The notes under the pieces were generated by a model, which was given only the letters and a program-made list of their open reading frames with translations, ran no database searches and had not been told where the DNA came from. From positions 2,811,018 through 2,875,017 of the forward strand of contig SDUX01000005.1 of the NCBI GenBank assembly GCA_008729055.1: DNA of 64,000 nucleotides, written 5' to 3'. Source of the stretch: Pyropia haitanensis. Its lineage: Eukaryota > Rhodophyta > Bangiophyceae > Bangiales > Bangiaceae. Below, piece after piece: positions 54,409 through 62,854 of the stretch; position 1 is the first letter of the stretch; the number at the start of each line of letters is the position of its first letter. Position numbers and translations under genes: made by a program.

Positions 54409-56078
54409 ATGGTCCAGTGTCCCGTGAGTCGCTGCAGACGCGGCTACCAGACGACGCACGGCTTAGCTGGGCATCTACTGGCTGGGCATAACGTCCAGCC
54501 GGCTGACATTTCCAGCCTTCTGGATCGCTGCGCTCCTGTCCGTTGTCTGTGCGTGGACACCGACGAGGGCTCCCCTTCTGCACCATCTGGCCAAGAGGAC
54601 AACGAACGGGCGGACGTCACCGCGACGGATGGCGTCTCTGGTCCTACGGCAGCTGTTGCTGGCCCGTCTGTGCGGGAAGTGGGTGGAGGTGATCCCGTTT
54701 TTTTTGAGCTGATCCGCACCTTCACTAGCCAAGAGCAGGCAAACCGAGCCCGCGTTGCTGCCCAGTCATCGAGACGGGGTAATCGGCGCGGCGGCAGAAG
54801 ACGGCGAGCTGGGCGCCGGCGGCGCTCTTCTCCGACCCCGTCTGGTGGTAGTGCGGCTGGTGATGAAGCGTCAAACTTCGCGCCGGGAAGAGATGTTGAG
54901 AGCGCTGGGAGTGGTTGTGAGGCGGGTGTGCCACGGGACGGGCCCTCGGCCGGGGTGTGCGCCAAAGTGTTTTCATATTATGAGCTCTTGGGCGACACCG
55001 ACAATGCTGTCACAGCTTTTTCGGTGCCTGACAAGCTCTCTCCCTTCACCTCCGCCCAGTTCCGCTTCGTCTTCATCCACGCCTGCACGGAAGGCGGTGT
55101 GGGGATGACGCAGAATGAGCTCCGCCGCCTGTACCACTACACGCTACGGGTGGAAAGGGCTGGCGGCGCCACGACGGCACCGTTTGCAACGGCGTTTCCC
55201 ACCTTGAACCGGTTTATCACTGCCATGCGCGCGGAGAAGCGGGCATTGGTCGCGCCGTTGGGGTGGCGGAAGATCAACATGCGCATCGAGGGCGGCACCT
55301 ACATGATGTTCTTCCGGGACGCCCTCGAAGCTGTGCGACGGGAGATCGAGCTGGCAAGACCAGAGGACCTGCGCTGGGGACCAGAGGAGGCTTCAGAAGG
55401 ATGTGCGGAAAGCCGAGCCGGACAAGGTACTGGCCAGCAAGAAGCTGCTGGACAGGCACCCAGTGCAAACCCGGTCCTGCGCGATGGCTGGGATGGGGAG
55501 ATGTTTGCGGAGCACCGGCGGCACGTCATAGGGACCATTTCTCCTACCTGCCGGGTGCTTAGACTCCACATCTAATCCGACGCAACCGTCCTAAGCGGCA
55601 GCAGGGCGGTGAGTGCTTACCCCTTGCGCATGCGGATCCTGAACCACAAGTCCAAGCAGGAGAGGTGGGTCACCCTTGCCTTTATCCCCCAAGTTGCTGG
55701 ACGCTTCCTGGACTCGGGTAAGGGCCAGGATGTGCGGGCGCAGCTCCTGCAGCGGATTCTGCACCTGGTCTTCCGGACATGCATGCAGGCCAGCCATGAA
55801 GGCACATTGCTGGACCTGCCGGGTGGCGGCCGTCAGCTGATCTCCCCACGAGCGCTCCTCTATGTCTGCGACCAGCCAGAGGAGCGGGCTGTCATGTGCC
55901 TGAAGGCCTCTGGGTGCCAGTTTCCCTGCACCCCGTGCATGTGCCCGCGAGACGCGTCGTGTGCGGCTGAGGGGGTGGACGCCCGCTCGCGGGTGGTGGC
56001 AGAGACAGTCTCTGCGCAGATCGCCAACGCGACAATGGGGGAGTTTCGGGGCGCTGCCACACGGCGTGCTGAGCTGGA
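54409..56078 (+). pseudogene. Transposon B zinc-finger transposase, 5' part (in-frame stop; split by gypsy-2)
   Basis: ATG 54409 begins with a C2H2-like finger, CPVSRCRRGYQTTHGLAGH, then a disordered Arg/Ser-rich linker. This is followed by FSYYELLGDTDNAVTAFSVP, TQNELRRLYHYTLRVERAG and LGWRKINMRIEGGTYMMFF. The catalytic region starts at LRLHI, TAA (55573-55575), SDATVL. The same frame then continues with YPLRMRILNHKSKQERWVTL, VCDQPEERAVMCLKASG and a Cys cluster FPCTPCMCP. Gypsy-2 interrupts it after codons for RRAEL. The paralogue in transposon A has LHMDEAV at the corresponding place, so the stop is likely a point mutation. This transposase would cut the element at its ends. Superfamily is tentative (Plavaka/KDZ-like). 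Confidence 0.7.
56074..56078 (+). repeat. 5-bp target-site duplication (CTGGA), left
   Basis: CTGGA directly precedes the gypsy-2 LTR and is repeated at 62850-62854. Five bases is the usual duplication length for Ty3/gypsy integrases. Confidence 0.9.
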
Positions 56079-56939
56079 TGTGAGGCACCACCCACACACG
56101 GGCAGCCCTCAACGTACTGGCGCCGGTGTCAGCAACCCGTGCACCAATGAGGATGCCGGGCGCGGGGAAGGTGACGGGTGGGATGACGGTGATGGGGGTG
56201 GGGAAGAGGATGGGCGTGACGTCGGTGAGGGTCGAGGGGGTCGAAGGTAAAGGAGGTCTTTGTGTCTCTGTCTGTGGTTGTCCCCCGAAGTCTCTCCCGG
56301 TGGCGCCCACACTCACGCATTATATACCCCCAGGGGGGCACCCAGGGTGCCCCAAAGCATGCAATTGCCCGTCGTGCCGGTGGACGGCACCAAAGCTCTC
56401 AAAACAAAGCATGGGCTCTCAGAACAAAGCAAGGGTGGGCGTGTGCGCCCCAAGGCGCCCCACCAGAAAGTCCCAAACGGGGGGGGGGACGGTGTGCGGC
56501 GCTCGTAGCGCCGCGCGGCTGGCCCCACGCGCCATTCGACCCGAAAAGCCTCAGAGGCGTGTAAGCAGACGCCAGTCTTCGGGTCGAATATCTCCCGTGG
56601 GTCAGCAAGTCTTGTCGCTCCCATTGGTCCACGGGGAGATTGTTCCGGCTTGCTGACGCGTCAGAGATGTGGCTCGTCTTTTGGTCCGTTAGTCCGTTGA
56701 TCCGTTGGAGACTGTACCCGTCGGCAGATGAGTCAGGGTAGTGTCGGTTAGCCAATCCGCGGCTCCCGTGCTGACCGTCCGTTAGTAGTAGATTATCGGA
56801 CGGACACCGCGGCATGCCCCAGATTACTTTGGAGTTGATGCGTCTTGGAAGGAGTTGGCTGAGAAGGACAGGGAAGGAGAGGCCCCAGTCCTTATCCCCT
56901 AGGCTCCAGTCTTGGGGATTTAAGGGGCATATCCTTACA
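56079..56939 (-). repeat. 3' LTR of gypsy-2
   Basis: 861 bp, from TGTGAGG at the left to TTACA at the right in plus orientation. It differs from the 5' copy at about 56255 (A versus G) and at 56699 (G versus A). Confidence 0.95.
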
Positions 56940-56950
56940 CCTCCCCCCCC
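56940..56950 (-). other. Polypurine tract of gypsy-2
   Basis: CCTCCCCCCCC on the plus strand, a purine run on the element strand, between the pol stop at 56951-56953 and the 3' LTR. Confidence 0.8.
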
Positions 56951-59900
56951 TTAGGACGCGCGGCGCAGGAAAGCGTCCAACACCTCAGGTGCGTTCGCAA
57001 GGTCTTGCTTGGACAGCCAGGAGTTCTCGCTGACGTCACAGCCTTTCCACTTGACCAGGTACTGTAGTCGTCCACGGCGCTTTCGTGACCTTATGATGGA
57101 GTCGACTTCGTACTCGACAGAACCGTCCGGAAATGCCACCGGAGGCGGAACGGGAGGAAGTCGGCCATAAGGATCAGCGCGGTACGGCTTCAGCAAGCTC
57201 GCATGAAAGGCGTTGTGAACCTTGCGATCGAGCACCGCTTGGGGAAGATCCAGGCGGAACGTCACATCGTTGATACTCTCAGTGACGCGGTACGGTCCTG
57301 AGTACTTGGGCATCAGCTTGCGAGCGCCTTGGAAAGCATCTGGCATAAGGTGTTTGGTACTTAGTAGCACCAGATCGTCCACGGCGATCTTGCAAGGTCG
57401 GCGATGGCGATTTGCGTACGCCGAGCGCGCCTCATTTGCACTCTTGATGGCTGAGATGGCAGTCTCTTGAGCATGTTAGAGACCGCTTAGCCAGTCAGAC
57501 ACTGCAGGCATGCTTGACTCTGAGTTTTCGAGGATGTCCATTGGTACCGTCTTAGGTTCGAATCCGTAGTTCAGGAAGAAAGGGGAGTACGTTGTAACAG
57601 CATTTGGCGACCGGTTGTAGGCTACTTCGGCAGCAACCAAAAAGAGGTCCCAATCGCCTTGGTGATGGTTGACAAAGTTTCGCAGGATTTCTTCGATCTT
57701 CTTGTTCATGATCACAGTTTGTCCGTCGGTTTGCGGGTGGTACGCTGAAGAGGCCTTGATCTTGACCTTGAGAATCTCCGTGAGCGACTGCCAGAAGTTG
57801 GAGAAGAAAATGCGGTCCCTGTCGCAGACAACATCAGCTGGGAGTCCGTGGTGTCGATAGACGTGATCATGGTAGAGCTGAGCTGCGACTGGCGCCGTAC
57901 AGTCTGGCTTCATAGGGGCGAGGCGAATCATCTTGGAGAGGCGGTCGACAACGACGTAAATCCCGTTGTGGCCTCTTGGAGTCAGAGGAAGAGGCGTGAT
58001 AAAGTCCATGGAGACACTTGCCCATCGTTGGCTCGGGGGGTCCAAGGGTTTGAGGTGACCCAGAGGTGAATGGGTGCTAGCCTTGTTCCGCTGGCACAAA
58101 TCACATGTTTGTACGTATCTTTGGATGTCTTTCCGCATTGTCTTCCAGTAGTACTTGGAAGAGATAACCTTGGTTGTTTTCTTGACTCCCATGTGCCCTT
58201 GGCACGGGACATCATGGTAGTCGTGGAGTAGTCTTTGGCGTAGAGTACCGACGGGGATACACGTACGGTCACCTCGTTTCAACAACCTCATGTGTAGCCG
58301 GTAGGGAGATACCGGGTCTTTGACTAGGTCGGCAAACTCGGGGTCCGCGTCGTACTCTTGTCTTAAGGTGGCAAGGTCTTGATCACTTTGGTTGATGGTC
58401 ATGAGGTTGTTGATTTCAGTTTTCTTGGGGAGTTCTTCAATGGTCTTGGTCAGCACGCGACTAAGAAGGTCTTGATTGGGGGCGTGCTTGTCGGGAGCAT
58501 CTTGTGGCTGCCTGGAAAGGGCATCAGCCACGGGGTTCGAAGTGCCCTTGATTGGGACAATCTTGAACTGGAACTGGTCCAGAAACTCCAGCCACTTGAC
58601 TTGGCGATCGTTCAGCTTCTCTTGGGTGCTTAGGTATCTCAGGGACTCATGGTCGGTGTGGACCTCAAAGGGTCTTCCGTAGAGGTAGCAGCGCCAATGC
58701 CGGATAGCTTGTACGACTGCAAGCAGTTCTCTTTCACGAATGCTGTAGCGCTGCTCGTGGATGTTGAGGGTTAACGAGAAGTACGCCACTGGACGCCGTC
58801 CGCGTCCATCATCTTGCTCAAGGACTGCGCCCACAGCATACCCGCTGGCATCTGTAGACACGTAGATTGGGTATCTCTTGTCGAAAGGCCTTAGCACCGG
58901 TGCGCTTGTCGTTAGGTCCTGCAGCTGCTCAAAGGCTTTCTGGGCGTCGGGTGTCCACTCGAAGTCGACATTCCCAGTCAGCCTCGTTAGCGGCGTAGCT
59001 ACGGCAGCCATTCCCTTGATGAATCTTCGATAGAAGTTGACCATACCGAGGAAAGATTGTACATCCTTTTTGCTCCTCGGTGTTGCCCACGTACGGATGG
59101 CTTGGACCTTGTAGTCTTCCATAGAGAAGCCTTTTTCGGAGATGACGTGGCCAAGGTAGTCCACAGTAGTTCGAGCGAACTGGCACTTGCTCAGCTTGGC
59201 GTAGAGCTTGTGTTCTCGTAATTTCTCAAGTACTAATCGTAGGTGCTTGAGGTGATCGTCGTAAGTTTCGCTGTAGACTAGGATGTCGTCGAGGTAGACA
59301 CAGATGAAGTCGTACAGATAGGGTCGGAAGACATCGTTCATTAGGTTCATGAAGACCGCGGGTGCATTTGTCAGACCAAAGGGTACGACGGTGAACTCAT
59401 AGAATCCGTACTTGGTTCGAAACGCCGTCAAAGGTATTGTTTCTGGGTCAAGGCGAATCTGGTGATAGCCAGAGCGGAGGTCGATCTTTGTAAAGTACTT
59501 GGCCTTTCGCAGTTGGTCAAAGATGTCGTCGATGCGTGGTAGTGGGTACGCGTTCTTGATAGTAGCCTTGTTCAGGGCCCTGTAGTCGATGCACATTCGC
59601 CAGCCACCGTCCTTCTTCGCCGCAAAGAGGACGGAAGAGCCCCACGGTGAGGTGCTTGGTTGGATGAATCCCTTCCTTATGAGGCCGGCCAGTTGAGTCT
59701 TGAGTTCTTTGAGCTCCCATTCGGCTAGTCGGTAAATTCCGCTACGACGCGGTTGGGCGTCATCGGTCAGCTTGATGCTAAATTTGTGACTGCGCTCAGG
59801 AGGGAGTCCGTCGGGGAGCTCGTCTGGGAAGACGTCAGCGTACTCTTTGAGAATCTCTTGAACTTCTTTCTTGTCTTCGCCTTGTCCCATCGTAATGGCG

Positions 59901-60175
59901 TTAATGTCGAAGGTGCTAGAGGGATCTTCCGACAGCAGGTAGATGGCAAAAACAGGGCACCTTTGAACGAGGTCCCGAGCAAGGCGTTGCCGACTGATCA
60001 GAGCTTCGGGCTTCTTGAGGGAGGCAGTGATAGAAATGTTCTTGTGGTTGAACTTGAAGGAGATCTTGTTTTTCTTGTTGTTGATTTTGGCGTCCTTGTC
60101 ATCGCGCCACTTCTTTCCCAGGATGAGGTCGTACGCGCTCAATTCACAAACAGCAAACCGAAGTCGCTCTTGGTA
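56951..60175 (-). pseudogene. pol: Pol of gypsy-2, defective
   Basis: RT, RNase H, integrase and chromodomain are recognisable with the same motifs as in gypsy-1 ([25 protein letters not shown]). The protease is deleted. The catalytic integrase Glu in HPQTDGQTE is Val (codon at 57713-57715 on the plus strand reads CAC). A TAA replaces a Gln codon at 57476-57478, cutting off the last part including the chromodomain, which stays open as 57382-56951. Some residues differ from gypsy-1 without obvious effect. With no frameshift site and no protease, a normal Gag-Pol cannot be made. Confidence 0.9.
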
Positions 60176-60178
60176 CGG

Positions 60179-60748
60179 TCAGCGGTCGATCTTTTCCGCT
60201 TCGGTGATGTCCGGGATGTCCAAGAGGACGCTCAGGAAAGTCCTGTTGAACGTCCCGACGTCCTTGATTTGGCGCCATGAGTGCAGCTTGTCCCGCGCCG
60301 CCTGCGTCTTGTTCAGAGGGCTGAAGCGACGGATGAGCGCAGCCCGAAAGGTAGCCCAGTCGGGGACCGCCGTCGTCCGACTGTAGGTATGCCACCAGGT
60401 GAACGCTTCACCGTCCAGGTAGGTGCAGGCGATCCGACACGCTTCGTCAGGGTCAGTCAGTCGCACATATGAGTCCATGTGCGAGCACCATGCTTCAATT
60501 GTCCCGGGCTTGCCAGAGAACAGCGCGGGCTTATTCGGCCTCGCAGTCGTCGCGCCTCCACTCGAGGCCTTAGCCTTGGCGTCGGACAGCTGTTTCTTGG
60601 CGTCCGCCAATTCAACCTTATGAGCCTCGAGCTCGGCGCTCATCTGCGAGACGAACGCTGTAAGTTGATTCCATGACTCCGCGGAGGGTGCGGTTGAGGC
60701 CGTTCCCGGATTAATCGGGCTTACAGTCGCAGGATTCGGGGGGTCCAT
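60179..60748 (-). pseudogene. gag: Gag of gypsy-2, C-terminally truncated
   Basis: It starts at ATG 60748 and matches gypsy-1 Gag for about 189 codons up to EAEKIDR, where the 596-bp deletion joins it to pol sequence and a TGA follows at once. The CCHC knuckle is lost. The capsid core ([21 protein letters not shown]) remains. Confidence 0.9.
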
Positions 60749-61112
60749 TGCGTCCTGGGTGAGGTCCGCAACAATCAAATTAACCCAACAGATCCGGTTT
60801 GACTTACTCCGGCAGAGCACGGGGCAAGTCTTACAAGATGTGCAAGTTAATTTGACCAAGCAAAATAGTGCTGCACTAGCTCTGGACAAGCGTGGCCGTC
60901 GTGGCTACCACGTTTCCAAAGATGGACAACACTATTTGATGGGTCACAAGCGATGCGATGAAGCAGAATTCGAAGACTCAAATCACGCAATCGGATTTTC
61001 CCGCCGGCCGCCGCGCACGGGCCCGAGTCGGGTCGTGCCGGATTTCCACGCGGGGGGATCAAAGGGGGAAAATCGCGTCTCTTGCACAGATCCTGGGGGG
61101 TGTTGCGAGGTG

Positions 61113-61751
61113 TCAGTCGGTGCGGCGCGCCAGCGTGCGGTGGTGATCCTTGCCACGCTGGTGGCGTTCGAAGTGCTCGACCGTCTCAAATTCGCGATCG
61201 CACACGTCGCAACGAGGGCGGGTCGCTGGACGGTTGACCGTATTGCGGTGGCGCCGCGACCAGCGATGGTCGCGCAGCACTGTCAGGCTGTTGCAACGCA
61301 CACCGCACGGCTTGCAAACGTATTTGCCCTTGGGGATGGTCTTGGCGATCCGGCGCTGCTCTCGCTGCTCTGCTGCGCGCGCGGTCGTCGGTCGGATGTG
61401 GCCGATTCGTGGGGCCGGCGGCGCGATGTAGCGCCGGGCCGGATCCTGCGCGGGCAGCAGCAGGCGCCGGTTGGCTGGGACCGCCGGTCCTGACGTGGCC
61501 GGGCCCTTACTTTTGCGCGAGAGGGGGGGCTTGGATGCGGCTGGCGCCGCCGATGCGGCCGTCGCCGCCACAGAGGATGACGTGGATGCGCCCGCCGGGG
61601 TGCCACGTGCCGCCGCGGTGTCGCGCGCCGCCGCGGTTCCGCGCGCCGCCGGGGTGCCGCGCGCCGTCGGGGGGCGCGCCGTCGCCGCCGAGGAAGTCGG
61701 GGCGTCCGCCAACGCCGAGGAAGAAAATTCCGAACCTGATTTGGCACTCAC
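61113..61751 (-). CDS. Double zinc-finger ORF of gypsy-2 (intact)
   Basis: An open frame of 212 codons runs from a GTG (no in-frame ATG) to the stop at 61113. The N-terminal half is Ala/Thr/Arg-rich with repeated RGTPAARGTAAARDT words. A middle Pro/Arg region follows, then two C2H2 fingers with C-x2-C-x12-H-x5-H spacing (YVCKPCGVRC and RCDVCDREFETVEHFERH), as in U1C/matrin-type RNA- or DNA-binding fingers. It is kept open while gag and pol of the same copy are ruined, and differs from gypsy-1 mainly by the extra base that keeps the frame. A splice from an upstream leader exon is possible, since a pyrimidine tract and CCCAG precede it. Function unknown; candidate roles are RNA packaging, chromatin targeting or transcription control. 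Confidence 0.75.
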   Translation of the reverse strand: MSAKSGSEFSSSALADAPTSSAATARPPTARGTPAARGTAAARDTAAARGTPAGASTSSSVAATAASAAPAASKPPLSRKSKGPATSGPAVPANRRLLLPAQDPARRYIAPPAPRIGHIRPTTARAAEQREQRRIAKTIPKGKYVCKPCGVRCNSLTVLRDHRWSRRHRNTVNRPATRPRCDVCDREFETVEHFERHQRGKDHHRTLARRTD

Positions 61752-61968
61752 TGGGTTTCGACAATCAGTCGACCAAAAGAAAAAAAACCGTGACAGGGGC
61801 CACCAGGGCAGTGTCAGGGCAGTGTTCTTTCGGTGTGATTCGTGGAACCCGCTGCGTTCGTATTACAATGCCCGAGGCACGCCGAACACAGGGGGCAGCA
61901 CGAGTGCACAAACACAGGGAGGGCCAAATCCAGGACGGAATCGCAACGTCACCGCCAAGAGGAAGTCA

Positions 61969-61986
61969 AACTATCTGAAGCTACCA
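61969..61986 (-). other. Primer-binding site of gypsy-2
   Basis: Same TGGTAGCTTCAGAT sequence as gypsy-1, two bases inside the 5' LTR on the element strand. Confidence 0.65.
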
Positions 61987-61988
61987 CA

Positions 61989-62849
61989 TGTGAGGCACCA
62001 CCCACACACGGGCAGCCCTCAACGTACTGGCGCCGGTGTCAGCAACCCGTGCACCAATGAGGATGCCGGGCGCGGGGAAGGTGACGGGTGGGATGACGGT
62101 GATGGGGGTGGGGAAGAGGATGGGCGTGACGTCGGTGAGGGTCGAGGGGGTCGAAGGTAAAGGAGGTCTTTGTGTCTCTGTCTGTGGTTGTCCCCCGAGG
62201 TCTCTCCCGGTGGCGCCCACACTCACGCATTATATACCCCCAGGGGGGCACCCAGGGTGCCCCAAAGCATGCAATTGCCCGTCGTGCCGGTGGACGGCAC
62301 CAAAGCTCTCAAAACAAAGCATGGGCTCTCAGAACAAAGCAAGGGTGGGCGTGTGCGCCCCAAGGCGCCCCACCAGAAAGTCCCAAACGGGGGGGGGGAC
62401 GGTGTGCGGCGCTCGTAGCGCCGCGCGGCTGGCCCCACGCGCCATTCGACCCGAAAAGCCTCAGAGGCGTGTAAGCAGACGCCAGTCTTCGGGTCGAATA
62501 TCTCCCGTGGGTCAGCAAGTCTTGTCGCTCCCATTGGTCCACGGGGAGATTGTTCCGGCTTGCTGACGCGTCAGAGATGTGGCTCGTCTTTTGGTCCGTT
62601 AGTCCGTTAATCCGTTGGAGACTGTACCCGTCGGCAGATGAGTCAGGGTAGTGTCGGTTAGCCAATCCGCGGCTCCCGTGCTGACCGTCCGTTAGTAGTA
62701 GATTATCGGACGGACACCGCGGCATGCCCCAGATTACTTTGGAGTTGATGCGTCTTGGAAGGAGTTGGCTGAGAAGGACAGGGAAGGAGAGGCCCCAGTC
62801 CTTATCCCCTAGGCTCCAGTCTTGGGGATTTAAGGGGCATATCCTTACA
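61989..62849 (-). repeat. 5' LTR of gypsy-2
   Basis: 861 bp, about 99.8% identical to the 3' copy. It holds the same inverted repeats as the gypsy-1 LTR. Confidence 0.95.
62230..62236 (-). promoter_or_regulatory. TATA box of the gypsy-2 5' LTR
   Basis: TATATAA on the minus strand, next to a GGGGCACCC/GGGTGCCCC inverted repeat. It would drive the element transcript leftward. Confidence 0.7.
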
Positions 62850-62854
62850 CTGGA
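62850..62854 (+). repeat. 5-bp target-site duplication (CTGGA), right
   Basis: Matches 56074-56078 exactly. With one copy removed, the transposase frame of transposon B reads straight across the insertion point. Confidence 0.9.

Larger units (their letters stand above)
56079..62849 (-). mobile_element. gypsy-2: defective copy of the same chromovirus, inserted in transposon B
   Basis: This 6771-bp element, in minus orientation, is nearly identical to gypsy-1. Its LTRs (861 bp each) differ at about two positions, so the insertion is young relative to gypsy-1. A perfect CTGGA duplication flanks it. Relative to gypsy-1 it lacks 596 bp (gypsy-1 bases 21471-22066), removing the Gag zinc knuckle, the frameshift site and the protease. 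It also has Glu-to-Val in the integrase and a stop near the pol end. The upstream zinc-finger ORF is intact. It can therefore move only with proteins supplied by other copies, unless the lesions arose after insertion. Confidence 0.95.

Noticed and set aside
9221..55575. Reassignment of TAA to a sense codon (Tyr), suggested by TAA at Tyr-like positions in two genes
   Set aside because: TAA is the natural terminator of gypsy-1 pol at 25294, directly before the polypurine tract, and TGA and TAG also interrupt other genes here, so ordinary decay or error explains the pattern better.
57545..57575. GGTTCGAATCC, a perfect tRNA T-loop-like word
   Set aside because: It lies inside the integrase coding region of gypsy-2 and encodes conserved residues (NYGFEPKT on the minus strand); the same bases occur in gypsy-1 without any tRNA context.
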